A stretch of 40,331 bases of DNA. Origin: Microbacteriaceae bacterium. GTDB taxonomy: Bacteria; Actinomycetota; Actinomycetes; Actinomycetales; Microbacteriaceae. The first letter of the stretch is position 1. Each line of letters begins with the position of its first letter. The position numbers and the translations under genes were made by a program. Positions 27,381-35,484 of the stretch are shown one piece after another. Location: positions 1-40,331 of the forward strand of contig JAODMG010000143.1 of assembly GCA_025464895.1 (NCBI GenBank), read 5' to 3'. The notes under the pieces are model-generated. The model did not search any database and was not told where the DNA came from. It was given only the letters and a program-made list of their open reading frames with translations.

Positions 27381-28556
27381 ATGACGAGCAGCGAATCCGG
27401 TCCTCTGGCCGTCATCCCCGACTCGCCTGTTTCCGAGGCCATTCGGCCGCTCGCCGAGAGCATCATCGACCATGCCGCCCTCGTCCGGAACCTGGGCAGG
27501 CTTCGCTCAACCAACGGTGCGAAGTTCATGGCCGTGGTGAAGGCGGGGGCGTTCGGCCACGGGGCGGTCGAGACCGCGAGGACCGCGGTCGGTGCCGGTG
27601 CGGAATGGCTCGGTGTTGCCACCATCGAAGAGGCGGTTGAACTCAGGGCCGCGGGAATCACCGCTCCGATTCTGGTCTGGCTGATCGATCCATGGTGCGA
27701 CCTTCCCGCGGCTCTGGCTGCGCGGGTGACGCTGTCCTGCGCGAACGTCGAGACGCTGACGGCGGTCGCCTCGGCCGCGGCCCGTTCCGGTGTGATCGCG
27801 GATGTGCAGCTCGAGCTCGACACGGGAATGGCCCGTGCAGGCTCAACCGAGGAGCTATGGGGCGGGCTCTGCGCTGTCGCGGTTGCGGGCGAGGCATCCG
27901 GACAGATCCGGGTCAGCGGCCTGTGGTCGCACCTCGCCATGGCGAACATTCCGGACGCGTCGAGCATCGATGGCCCGCTCAAGGCATTCGAGCGCGGAGT
28001 TGCGTCGGCACGAGCCATCGGGCTGACTCCCGACGAGGTGCACCTTGCGAATTCGGCGGCGACCCTGGCGCATCCGGAGACCGCGCTGACGATGGTGCGC
28101 TGCGGCGCGTCGCTCTACGGCATCGAGACGGTCGATGGTGAGAGCCACGGTCTCGAGCCGGCGCTGCGCCTGCTCACCAGGGTGACGCAGCTTCGCCGGG
28201 TTCCAGCCGGCACCGGCGTCGGCTACGGTCACCGCTACAGTCCGGCGCGCGACACTACGCTCGTCCTGCTGCCGGTCGGTTACGCCGACGGGGTGCCTCG
28301 GTCGCTCGGCGGTCTCGCCGAGGTCGTGATCGGCGGCATCCGCTATCCCATGGTCGGTGCCATCTCGATGGACCAGATCATGGTGGATGTCGGAGACGCG
28401 GATGTCGCGATCGGGGACGAGGTCGTCCTGCTCGGCAATCCGGCCGACGGTGAGCCGGATGCCGCGGAATGGGCGCGCATCGCCAACACTCTTTCCCACG
28501 AAATTCTGACCGGCCTCGGTGCGAGGATCAAGCAAAGGCATATAAACGTTCTATGA
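27381..28556 (+). CDS. alr: Alanine racemase
   Basis: A 391 aa PLP enzyme that converts L- to D-alanine for peptidoglycan. The PLP lysine is K54 in MAVVKAGAFGHG. The second catalytic region includes GTGVGYGHRYSP with the expected Tyr, and GYADGVPRSLG follows. The beta domain (about 255-385) has YPMVGAISMDQIMVDVGD. Oddity: the motif usually written VKA(D/N)AYGHG reads VKAGAFGHG, so Gly56 and Phe58 replace the common Asp or Asn and Tyr; the Tyr normally contacts the PLP phosphate. The stop overlaps the ddl start as ATGA, so the two D-Ala enzymes are coupled. Confidence 0.93.
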   Translation: MTSSESGPLAVIPDSPVSEAIRPLAESIIDHAALVRNLGRLRSTNGAKFMAVVKAGAFGHGAVETARTAVGAGAEWLGVATIEEAVELRAAGITAPILVWLIDPWCDLPAALAARVTLSCANVETLTAVASAAARSGVIADVQLELDTGMARAGSTEELWGGLCAVAVAGEASGQIRVSGLWSHLAMANIPDASSIDGPLKAFERGVASARAIGLTPDEVHLANSAATLAHPETALTMVRCGASLYGIETVDGESHGLEPALRLLTRVTQLRRVPAGTGVGYGHRYSPARDTTLVLLPVGYADGVPRSLGGLAEVVIGGIRYPMVGAISMDQIMVDVGDADVAIGDEVVLLGNPADGEPDAAEWARIANTLSHEILTGLGARIKQRHINVL

Positions 28557-29611
28557 CGTCATCAACCCTGAACAAGACGATTGTCGGCATCATCTTCGGC
28601 GGCGCGAACAGCGAGCACGAGGTGTCATGCGCCTCCGCCAGCGGGGTGTTCGCGAATCTCGACCGTGAGCGGTTCGAGCCGGTCCTGATCCGAATCTCAC
28701 GCGACGGCCTGTGGCAGCGGGTGGAGTCGATCGACGACCCGGCCACCGGCGGCGAGCTGTTGCCCGACCTCAGCGACCTGGACATCGTGCTCCCGGTGTT
28801 GCACGGCAGGTTCGGTGAAGATGGAACCGTCCAGGGCCTGTTCGAGCTGGTCGGCGTTCCGTATGTCGGTTGCGGTGTGCTCTCGAGCGCGCTCGCGATG
28901 GACAAACTCATGACCCAGCGAGTCCTCTCGGCCGCAGGCCTGCCGACGATCCCGACCAGGGGAGTGAGCGACCGAACCAGGCACACCGCATCCGCTGTTG
29001 CCGATGAGCTCGGCTACCCGGTCTTCGTGAAGCCCAACCGGGCCGGCTCCAGCGTCGGGGCGAGTCGGGTCGACAGCCCCGCGGAACTGGACGCGGCACT
29101 CGATCTCGCACTCGCTTCCGATTCGATCGCGTTGCTGCAGCCTGTGGTGGTTGCCGAGGAGATCGATCTCGGCGTGCTGCAGGAAATCGACGGTGAGCTT
29201 TCCATCGGCGCGCCGTTGCACATCCTTTCGGATGATGGACGGGCCTTCTTCGACTATGCCTCGAAGTACACTGCCGGCGGCCACGAATTCGAGGTGCCGG
29301 CGCGCCTGTCGGATGAGCTGCGGGCCACCCTCGAATCCTTCGCGATCACCGCCTTCCGCGCCCTCGATTGCGAGGGGCTGGCCAGGGTGGACTTCTTCCT
29401 GTCCGCCGACGGGACGGTCGCCATCAACGAGGTCAACACGCTTCCCGGCATGACGGCGCTCAGCCAGTACCCGACCATCTGGGAGGCCGCAGGAGTCGGC
29501 TATCGGGAGCTGATCACGCGGCTCATCGACCGGGGGTTAGCGGCGAGGTCCGCCGGGTCCAGGTCCGCTGGGTCCCGGTCCACTGATGCGCGGCCTGCGC
29601 AAGCGAGGTAA
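28553..29611 (+). CDS. ddl: D-alanine--D-alanine ligase
   Basis: A 352 aa ATP-grasp enzyme that joins two D-alanines to make the peptidoglycan dipeptide that ends the stem. The N-terminal signature GGANSEHEVS is at about 16-25. The ATP-grasp part contains FVKPNRAGSSVGASRV, and the C-terminal Mg site reads ARVDFFLSADGTVAINEVNT followed by PGMTALSQYP. The ATG at 28553 overlaps the alr stop; the frame extending to 28469 lies inside alr. Oddity: the last 25 residues are a Ser/Gly/Arg tail made by a 15 bp tandem repeat (29547-29576), and this tail overlaps the convergent TRIC-type gene by 75 bp. Confidence 0.95.
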   Translation: MTSSTLNKTIVGIIFGGANSEHEVSCASASGVFANLDRERFEPVLIRISRDGLWQRVESIDDPATGGELLPDLSDLDIVLPVLHGRFGEDGTVQGLFELVGVPYVGCGVLSSALAMDKLMTQRVLSAAGLPTIPTRGVSDRTRHTASAVADELGYPVFVKPNRAGSSVGASRVDSPAELDAALDLALASDSIALLQPVVVAEEIDLGVLQEIDGELSIGAPLHILSDDGRAFFDYASKYTAGGHEFEVPARLSDELRATLESFAITAFRALDCEGLARVDFFLSADGTVAINEVNTLPGMTALSQYPTIWEAAGVGYRELITRLIDRGLAARSAGSRSAGSRSTDARPAQAR

Positions 29612-30247
29612 CCGGTCGATCGTTCGCTGCTCCGGAAGGCGCCAGTTGAACAGCACCGCGAGTTCGCGCACCACGAAGGTGACGACGACGCAGACTCCTG
29701 CCGCGATGAGCACGTTGACGCCAAGCGAGACCAGGACCACCAGGGTGGTGGACCCCACGAAGGCGGCGACGGCGTAGAGCGAGCCGACGTGCATGAGTGC
29801 GATCGGAAGGTTCAGCAACATGTCGCGGAGGATCGAACCCCCGACCGCGGCCAACACCCCGACGAACACGGCGGGAACCTCGCTCACCCCCATCGACAGG
29901 GCCTTCGTCGTGCCGATCGCCCCGAACAGCCCCAGCATGAGCGCGTCGAGGACCGTGATGACCGTGCTGAGCCTCGAAAACACCTGGGCGAGCAGCATCC
30001 CGAGCAGGGCGGCGACCGTTGCTACCGGCAGGTACCAGTTGCTCTGCAGAGCTGCGGGCATGGTGTTCAGCAGGATGTCGCGGAGCAGTCCTCCGCCGAA
30101 CCCTGTGGCCACGCCGATGATGGCGATTCCGAGCAGGTCGAGCTTGCGATCGCGGAACTGCGCGGCGAACATCGCGCCCTGCAGGCCACCGATCGCGATC
30201 GACAGGAGATCGGCCCATGGCGGAATGACGAGGAGGGCCGGATGCAC
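29537..30247 (-). CDS. TRIC/UPF0126 family cation channel-like membrane protein
   Basis: A 236 aa polytopic protein of the bacterial TRIC family (formerly UPF0126), homotrimeric cation channels. Two repeated three-helix units are visible, each with the Gly-rich motif: GFGGGLLRDILLN (about 54-66) and VGGSILRDMLLNLP further on. The C-terminus beyond about 205 is Arg/Pro/Gly-rich (SGPGPSGPGPGG) and overlaps ddl in antisense. The GTG at 30247 is chosen because a -10-like GAGAAT (30259-30254) lies 6 nt before it; the open frame upstream to 31201 is antisense to recO and is rejected. The ion carried is not known. Confidence 0.9.
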   Translation of the reverse strand: MHPALLVIPPWADLLSIAIGGLQGAMFAAQFRDRKLDLLGIAIIGVATGFGGGLLRDILLNTMPAALQSNWYLPVATVAALLGMLLAQVFSRLSTVITVLDALMLGLFGAIGTTKALSMGVSEVPAVFVGVLAAVGGSILRDMLLNLPIALMHVGSLYAVAAFVGSTTLVVLVSLGVNVLIAAGVCVVVTFVVRELAVLFNWRLPEQRTIDRLPRLRRPRISGPGPSGPGPGGPRR

Positions 30248-30373
30248 CCCACCATTCTCGCGCGGCCCGCACGTCGAATCCGCCAATCGCGCATCGCTGG
30301 CGCGGCGGGTTCGCGTCGAAGTGTCCCCACGGCCGCTTTCGTGTCCAACCGGCCACTTTCGTAGCCGACGATC

Positions 30374-30379
30374 GATAAT
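30374..30379 (+). promoter_or_regulatory. Predicted -10 of recO, leaderless
   Basis: GATAAT at 30374-30379 is one base from TATAAT and lies 6 nt before the GTG start at 30386. No ribosome-binding site or clear -35 is present. Confidence 0.5.
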
Positions 30380-30385
30380 GGAAGA

Positions 30386-31117
30386 GTGCCCCTTTACCGT
30401 GATGAAGCCGTCGTGCTGCGCACCCACAAACTGGGTGAAGCCGACCGCATCGTCACGATGTTGAGCAGGCAGCACGGCAAGATCCGTGCGGTGGCGAAGG
30501 GCGTCAGGCGCACGGCATCCAAGTTCGGGGCACGGCTCGAACCGTTCATGGTGGCCGACGTTCAGCTCTTCGAGGGCCGGAGCCTCGACATCATCACCCA
30601 GGCCGAATCGCTCGGGTCCTATGGCGCGGACATCACGAGCGACTACTCCAGCTACACCGCCGCGAGCGTCATGGTCGAGACCGCGGACAAGATCACCGAT
30701 GACGACGGATCCCTGCAGCAGTATCTGCTGCTGGTCGGCGCCCTCCGCTCGCTTTCTCGCCGCGAGCACGAGCCGACACTGACCCTCGACTCCTACCTGT
30801 TGCGGGCACTCTCGATCGCCGGATGGGCCCCCAGTTTCGTCGACTGTGCCGTGACCGGCGCGCCAGGCCCGCACTCTGCGTTCGTGGTGCAGATGGGCGG
30901 CGTGGTGGCGGACGGCGTCGCACCTCCGGGCGCACCCCGGCTGGACCCCGACACCCTTCGGTTGCTCGGCGCGCTTCTCAGCGGCGATTGGGATGTCGCG
31001 GACGAGTCGAGCGAACGCTCGAGCAACCAGGCCAGCGGGGTCGTCGCGGCGTACACCCAGTTCCACCTCGAGCGCAGCCTGCGCTCGCTCCAGCACGTCG
31101 ATCGAACTCGAGCGTGA
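30386..31117 (+). CDS. recO: DNA repair protein RecO
   Basis: A 243 aa recombination mediator. With RecR it helps load RecA on SSB-coated gaps. The N-terminal OB fold (about 1-80) starts [20 protein letters not shown] and continues with [20 protein letters not shown], both strongly conserved. The helical C-terminal half includes [20 protein letters not shown]. The usual four-cysteine zinc motif found in some RecO proteins is not complete: only Cys153 is evident. The start is a GTG 6 nt after a -10-like GATAAT. uppS follows after 40 bp, the standard actinobacterial recO-uppS pair. Confidence 0.93.
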   Translation: MPLYRDEAVVLRTHKLGEADRIVTMLSRQHGKIRAVAKGVRRTASKFGARLEPFMVADVQLFEGRSLDIITQAESLGSYGADITSDYSSYTAASVMVETADKITDDDGSLQQYLLLVGALRSLSRREHEPTLTLDSYLLRALSIAGWAPSFVDCAVTGAPGPHSAFVVQMGGVVADGVAPPGAPRLDPDTLRLLGALLSGDWDVADESSERSSNQASGVVAAYTQFHLERSLRSLQHVDRTRA

Positions 31118-31157
31118 TCGTCGCTCGTTGGGCCGGAACCCTCGAGGGAGGCCGCCG

Positions 31158-31961
31158 ATGACACCGGTGCGAAAGACCCACAAGGATGCCGTCGACTTCA
31201 AGCCGGTCGACTGGACGGGCCTCTATCCGCCGGAGCTTCCGCGGGCCGCTGTCCCAGAGCATGTCGCCATCGTCATGGACGGCAACGGACGCTGGGCGAA
31301 CGGCCGTGGCTTGACCCGCATCGAAGGCCATCGCGCCGGAGAGGCATCGCTCCTCGATGTCGTCGCCGGTGCTATCCAGATCGGAGTCAAGCACCTCAGC
31401 GTCTACGCGTTCTCGACGGAGAACTGGAAGCGTTCGCCGGACGAGGTGAAGTTCCTGATGGGATTCAACCGGGACGTTCTGCACCGGCGCAGGGACCAAC
31501 TGAACGACTGGGGGGTGCGGGTGCGCTGGGCAGGCCGCAGGCCGCGGCTGTGGACATCCGTCATCAAGGAACTCCAGTTCGCCGAGCGCCTCACCGCGGG
31601 CAACAGCGTCCTGACCCTGACAATGTGCGTCAACTACGGCGGGCGCACCGAGATCGCGGATGCCGTTCGCTCGCTCGCGGAGGAGGTGGCCGCCGGCAGG
31701 CTCAAGCCGTCCGGCATCACCGAGAAGACCATCCAGCGGCACCTGTACACGCCCGATCTGCCGGACGTCGACCTGTTCGTGCGCAGCTCGGGGGAGCAGC
31801 GCACCAGCAACTTCATGCTCTGGCAGAGTGCGTATGCGGAGATGGTGTTCCTCGACACGCTCTGGCCGGATTTCAGCCGGGAACAGCTCTGGGAGGCGGT
31901 GTCGCTCTACGCGTCCCGCACCCGCCGCTTCGGCGGGGCGGTCGACGCGCCGCAGGGCTGA
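31158..31961 (+). CDS. uppS: Isoprenyl transferase (undecaprenyl/decaprenyl diphosphate synthase)
   Basis: A 267 aa cis-prenyltransferase that elongates an allylic diphosphate with isopentenyl diphosphate to make the lipid carrier for cell-wall synthesis. The catalytic motif [12 protein letters not shown] puts the key Asp at residue 41. Other blocks are [31 protein letters not shown] and the C-terminal [20 protein letters not shown] with the conserved Arg-Ser pair. The ATG at 31158 has GGGAGG at 31146-31151; the frame open to 30993 runs through recO. Chain length (C50 or C55) cannot be read from sequence. Two repeat elements follow. Confidence 0.95.
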   Translation: MTPVRKTHKDAVDFKPVDWTGLYPPELPRAAVPEHVAIVMDGNGRWANGRGLTRIEGHRAGEASLLDVVAGAIQIGVKHLSVYAFSTENWKRSPDEVKFLMGFNRDVLHRRRDQLNDWGVRVRWAGRRPRLWTSVIKELQFAERLTAGNSVLTLTMCVNYGGRTEIADAVRSLAEEVAAGRLKPSGITEKTIQRHLYTPDLPDVDLFVRSSGEQRTSNFMLWQSAYAEMVFLDTLWPDFSREQLWEAVSLYASRTRRFGGAVDAPQG

Positions 31962-31987
31962 CGCCTGCGCGCACCCACGTGCCCCAC

Positions 31988-32086
31988 CTTCGGAAATTCA
32001 GGTCTTTGGCGACGGGAACAGATGATCTGCGCCGGATTTGCGGGGGCGTCGGAGCGAGGCTCCGCCGAGTTCCTGAATTTCCGAAG
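31988..32086. repeat. Dispersed inverted-repeat element, copy B
   Basis: CTTCGGAAATTCAGG (31988-32002) and CCTGAATTTCCGAAG (32072-32086) are perfect 15 bp inverted repeats bounding a 99 bp element. Its interior shares blocks such as TTGGCGACG and TCCGCCGA with copy C. Confidence 0.75.
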
Positions 32087-32164
32087 TTGTCCGGCGCCGG
32101 ATGGCCCTACGAGCGAGTCGCGGGCAACCGCGGACACCCGCAGCGTCGCGCTGCACCTGCCCTA

Positions 32165-32264
32165 CTTTCGGAAATTCAGGAGTTCGGCGTTGGCGACGCT
32201 ACTGACCCCCGGTTTCGCGGGCGCTCCGGACTGATGTTCCGCCGACTTCCTGAATTTCCGAAGG
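32165..32264. repeat. Dispersed inverted-repeat element, copy C
   Basis: The 25 bp ends (32165-32189 and 32240-32264) are inverted repeats matching at about 22 of 25 positions, bounding a 100 bp element. It lies in the same orientation as copy B and shares interior blocks with it. Confidence 0.75.
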
Positions 32265-32384
32265 TGCCAGGCACCGGACTTGGTTCCCCGGCTGCGGCCA
32301 CTGCCGGGACCGCAACGGGGCCGCAGTCTCGAGTCGCAGCGGGGCCGCAGCCGGGGCGGCCCGCCGCTGAGCTGTCGCGCCAAC

Positions 32385-32390
32385 TACGCT
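32385..32390 (+). promoter_or_regulatory. Predicted -10 of the oxidoreductase gene
   Basis: TACGCT at 32385-32390 lies 6 nt before the ATG at 32397, with no ribosome-binding site. No -35 is recognised. Confidence 0.4.
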
Positions 32391-32396
32391 TGGACC

Positions 32397-33455
32397 ATGC
32401 CCAAGAACTCTCCCATCCGCACCGGAATCATCGGCTTCGGCCTGTCCGGCCGTGTCTTCCACGGCCCGTTCGTGGCCACCAACCCGGCCTATTCGCTCGA
32501 CCTGATCGCGACGGCGGACGCCGGACGGCAGGCGGATGCCCGGGAGCGTCATCCGCGCGCCGAAATCGTCGACACGCCGGCCGAATTGCTCGCCAGGGCG
32601 AACGAGCTCGATCTGGTCATCCTCGCCTCCCCGGCGCACGTGCACCTCGAGCAGGGGATCGCGGCACTCGAAGCGGGCTGCGCCGTGGTGGTCGACAAAC
32701 CGTTCGCGGCATCCGTCGCACAGGCGGAGCAACTGATCGAGACCGCGGAGCGCGTCGGACAGCCGCTCGCGGTGTTCCAGAACCGTCGGTGGGACAGCGA
32801 TTTCCTCACGGTCAAGAAGCTGTTGGCAGAGGGGAGGCTCGGCGCCGTGCACCGCTTCGAGTCGACGTTCGAGCGCTTCTCCGGCGGCCTTCGCGACCGT
32901 TGGCAGGACACCAGCACGGTCGACCAGGGCGCCGGAATCTCCTTCGATCTCGGCAGCCACCTCATCGACCAGGCACTGCAGCTATTCGGCCCGGCGTCGG
33001 TCGAGTATGCGGAGCTGTCGATCGTTCGGCCCGGCGGCACAAGCGACGACGAGGCGTTCATCTCGCTCCTACACGATGGAGGAGTGCGTTCGCATATCAG
33101 CCTGAGCCGGGCCGCGGCCCAGAGCGGTCCGCGGTTCCGGGTGCTCGGGTCGGAGGCAGCATACGTCGTCCACGGCCTCGACGGCCAGGAGCCGGCGCTC
33201 AAGCTCGGCGCCCTGCCGACCGACGACGGGTACGGGGTCGAGCCGGAGAGCGCGTGGGGAACGCTGGGCATCGATGGCTCGGATGTCCCGCTTGAGCGGG
33301 TGCAGAGCGAGCGCGGAGACTACCCGGCCTTCTATGCCGGCATCGCCGACAGCATCCGGAACGGCAGCCCGCTGCCGGTCGACCCGCGCGAGTCCCTCGA
33401 GACCATGCGGATCATCGAGCGGGCGCATCGGCTGAGCCCGGTAGCCGCCCGGTAG
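32397..33455 (+). CDS. Gfo/Idh/MocA family oxidoreductase
   Basis: A 352 aa NAD(P)-dependent dehydrogenase. The N-terminal Rossmann fold (about 8-125) has GFGLSG at 13-18, and DKPF at 100-103 stands in for the common EKP motif, with Lys101 a likely catalytic residue. The C-terminal alpha/beta domain contains GAGISFDLGSHLIDQALQLF, with the Asp and His typical of the family. Substrates in the family are sugars, inositols or related polyols, and I cannot assign one here. The start is the ATG at 32397, 6 nt after a -10-like TACGCT; upstream codons in the open frame lie in GC-rich non-coding DNA. It appears to be a single-gene transcript. Confidence 0.9.
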   Translation: MPKNSPIRTGIIGFGLSGRVFHGPFVATNPAYSLDLIATADAGRQADARERHPRAEIVDTPAELLARANELDLVILASPAHVHLEQGIAALEAGCAVVVDKPFAASVAQAEQLIETAERVGQPLAVFQNRRWDSDFLTVKKLLAEGRLGAVHRFESTFERFSGGLRDRWQDTSTVDQGAGISFDLGSHLIDQALQLFGPASVEYAELSIVRPGGTSDDEAFISLLHDGGVRSHISLSRAAAQSGPRFRVLGSEAAYVVHGLDGQEPALKLGALPTDDGYGVEPESAWGTLGIDGSDVPLERVQSERGDYPAFYAGIADSIRNGSPLPVDPRESLETMRIIERAHRLSPVAAR

Positions 33456-33493
33456 CCCGGCCGCGGGCCGCCTTTAACAAGGGCACCAGATCG

Positions 33494-33542
33494 TTCGGAT
33501 CCGAAATACACACTTGTCCGAAGTTTGAGGGGGCGTCATGCT
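33494..33542 (+). promoter_or_regulatory. Promoter and palindrome upstream of the class V aminotransferase gene
   Basis: TTGTCC (33514-33519), a 17 bp spacer and CATGCT (33537-33542) lie upstream of the ATG at 33549 with 6 nt between. Just before the -35 is the perfect 12 bp palindrome TTCGGATCCGAA (33494-33505), a possible regulator site. Confidence 0.45.
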
Positions 33543-33548
33543 GGAGTG

Positions 33549-34622
33549 ATGACCACAGCATTGGCGGCCACGAACCGCATCATTTCTCCCGCTCTACAAC
33601 GAGCGATCGACAGTTTCGACGACCCCCGCGGCTTTCTCGCTGTGGCATCCATTGGCATTCCGACCAAGGAGACGGTCGCCGCGCAGCGGGCCGATCTGGA
33701 GCTCTGGGCGAAGGCCCGCCGCGATCCGATGGACTACGACGGCATCATCGAGACCACCAGGGGCCACTACGCACGGCTTGTCGGGGTTGACGTCGATCGG
33801 GTCGCCACCGGGTCGCAGACCTCGGTGATGACCAGCCTGATCGCGGCAGCGGTGCCGAGCGGGGCCGAGGTGCTCTGCGTCGACGGGGACTTTAGCTCCA
33901 TCGTGTTTCCCTTCCTGCAGCGCTCCGACATCCGGGTTCGCCACACGACCGTCGCCGACCTCGCCGACGCGATCACCGACGACACCTGGCTGGTCTCCTT
34001 TTCGCACGTGCAGTCCGCGACGGGAGTGGTGGCGGATGTCGCGGCAATCGCCGCTGCCGCCCGCAACCACGGCGCCTACACCTTCTGCGACTTCACCCAG
34101 TCGGCCGGGGTCCATCCGGTCGATGCGTCGCTCGTCGACGTCTCCGTCTGTCACGCCTACAAGTGGCTGTGCAGCCCCCGCGGGGTCGCATTCCTCACGA
34201 TCAGCGAAGAATTCCAGGACAAACTGGTCCCGCTGCAGGCCGGTTGGTACGCGGGGGAGAGCGTCTGGGCCTCCTGCTACGGGCCGAACATGGTGCTCGC
34301 ATCGAACGCCCGTCGCTTCGACGTCTCGCCGGCCTGGCCCGCCTGGGTGGGGGCGGAGCCGGCCATCCGGATGTTCTCCGAGCTGGACATGGACGAGGTC
34401 TGGGCTCGTACCAGCGGCCTCGGCGACCTGCTGTGCGACGGGCTCGGCATCCCGCAGCAGCACCAGGCGATCGTCACCTGGCCGGATGCCGACGGCTACG
34501 ACCTGCGCAAACTGATCGCGGCGGACATCCGCGTCTCCGGCCGCGCCGGTCGGCTCCGCGCATCCATTCACCTGTGGAATGACGAATCGGATATCGCGGC
34601 CGTCGTGGCGGCGCTGAAATAG
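33549..34622 (+). CDS. Class V aminotransferase family protein (PLP-dependent)
   Basis: A 357 aa fold-type I PLP protein related to cysteine desulfurases and kynureninases. The PLP lysine is probably K205 in HAYKWLCSPRGVAFL; the upstream FCDFTQSAGVHPVD contains the Asp and Gln that contact the cofactor. The N-terminal GSQTSVMTSLIAAAVPSGAE forms the phosphate-binding region, and C-terminal RVSGRAGRLRASIHLWNDE carries the usual Arg. No desulfurase-type catalytic Cys loop is evident. The ATG at 33549 is supported by a promoter ending 6 nt upstream. Its substrate is unknown. It lies alone before the nad operon and need not be part of it. Confidence 0.85.
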   Translation: MTTALAATNRIISPALQRAIDSFDDPRGFLAVASIGIPTKETVAAQRADLELWAKARRDPMDYDGIIETTRGHYARLVGVDVDRVATGSQTSVMTSLIAAAVPSGAEVLCVDGDFSSIVFPFLQRSDIRVRHTTVADLADAITDDTWLVSFSHVQSATGVVADVAAIAAAARNHGAYTFCDFTQSAGVHPVDASLVDVSVCHAYKWLCSPRGVAFLTISEEFQDKLVPLQAGWYAGESVWASCYGPNMVLASNARRFDVSPAWPAWVGAEPAIRMFSELDMDEVWARTSGLGDLLCDGLGIPQQHQAIVTWPDADGYDLRKLIAADIRVSGRAGRLRASIHLWNDESDIAAVVAALK

Positions 34623-34668
34623 CGCCACTGAAATGGGGCCGCACTGAAATAGCGCCGAATCCTCCGTT

Positions 34669-34720
34669 TTGCCCACGCGTCGCCGAGTATTAGAATGCCT
34701 TAAGGTCACTTAGACCTTTA
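34669..34720 (+). promoter_or_regulatory. nrtR-nad promoter with NrtR-like operator at the start site
   Basis: TTGCCC (34669-34674), a 16 bp spacer and TAGAAT (34691-34696) predict a start near 34703. Exactly there, AAGGTC (34702-34707) and GACCTT (34713-34718) form a perfect inverted repeat around ACTTA, extendable with one mismatch to 34700-34720. The position is ideal for repression of the operon by its first gene product. Confidence 0.65.
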
Positions 34721-34742
34721 CTCTGATCGGCAGGCGGCACGG

Positions 34743-35456
34743 GTGGTTACTGGCACGGAAGCGGGAGCGCCGCCGGACGCAGCCACCGTTTCCCTGGCGG
34801 TATCGACCGTGATTTTCGCGCTGCGCGCAGACGGCGAGGGGCATCCGGCGTCGCTGCGACTTCCGTTGGTGCGACGCATCCGGGATCCGTTCGAGGGCGA
34901 CTGGGCGCTGCCTGGTGGTCCGATCGAGCCGGCCGAAAGCCTGGCCGAGGCCGCCGGCCGCAACCTTTTCGACACCACCGGCCTGCGGTCCACCTATCTC
35001 GAACAGCTGTACGCCTTCGGGGATGTCGATCGATCCCCCGGAACCAGGGTCGTGTCGATCGTCTACTGGGCGCTGGTGCGAGCGGAGGAGGCGGACCTCG
35101 CCGCCGTCGGCGAGAACGTGCGCTGGTTTCCAGCAGACGAACTCCCGGGTCTCGCCTTCGACCACAACGAGATCGTTGCCTACGCGCTCTGGCGGCTCCG
35201 CACCAAGATGGAATACAGCCGCATCGCCCAGGCGTTCCTCGGCGAGACTTTCACGCTCGCCGAGCTCCGGCAGGTGCACGAGGCCGTGCTCCGCAAATCG
35301 ATCGACCCGGCCAACTTCCGCCGTCAGCTGGAGGGATCGAAGGCGATCATCCCGACCGAACAACATCTCACCGGCGGTCGCCATCGGCCACCGCGCCTCT
35401 ATCGGTACAACTCTTCGGTCGAACTGATCGACAACGGCCCGCTCACCCGTCCCTGA
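34743..35456 (+). CDS. nrtR: NrtR-type Nudix-related transcriptional regulator of NAD synthesis
   Basis: A 237 aa protein with an N-terminal Nudix fold (about 16-150) and a C-terminal winged helix (about 155-230; RIAQAFLGETFTLAELRQVH and then DPANFRRQLEGSKAII). In NrtR the Nudix part senses ADP-ribose and the helix domain binds a palindrome upstream of NAD genes. The Nudix box from Gly59 is degenerate: after E65, the REUxEE core reads R73-N74-L75-F76-D77-T78, so hydrolysis is unlikely, as in true NrtR regulators. The GTG at 34743 has no strong ribosome-binding site. A palindrome lies 23 bp upstream, and nadABC follows directly, supporting a local autoregulated repressor. Confidence 0.88.
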   Translation: MVTGTEAGAPPDAATVSLAVSTVIFALRADGEGHPASLRLPLVRRIRDPFEGDWALPGGPIEPAESLAEAAGRNLFDTTGLRSTYLEQLYAFGDVDRSPGTRVVSIVYWALVRAEEADLAAVGENVRWFPADELPGLAFDHNEIVAYALWRLRTKMEYSRIAQAFLGETFTLAELRQVHEAVLRKSIDPANFRRQLEGSKAIIPTEQHLTGGRHRPPRLYRYNSSVELIDNGPLTRP

Positions 35457-35484
35457 GCATCGTCATCCACATCTAGGAGTTACA

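Larger units (their letters stand above)
31962..32396. other. Non-coding region with two inverted-repeat elements
   Basis: This 435 bp between uppS and the oxidoreductase gene carries no supportable gene. It holds elements B (31988-32086) and C (32165-32264), separated by about 78 bp, and then a GC-rich stretch with CGGGGCCGCAG twice. It ends in the oxidoreductase promoter. Confidence 0.65.

Noticed and set aside
30248-31201. Upstream extension of the TRIC-type gene to a 554 aa protein
   Set aside because: The extra 318 codons are antisense to recO, Arg/Gly-rich and without domain. A GTG with a -10 hexamer 6 nt upstream gives the family's normal length.
31550-33295. 581-codon plus-strand open frame across uppS, the repeats and the oxidoreductase gene
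   Set aside because: It runs out of frame through two real genes and a repeat region; its composition is that of a GC shadow.
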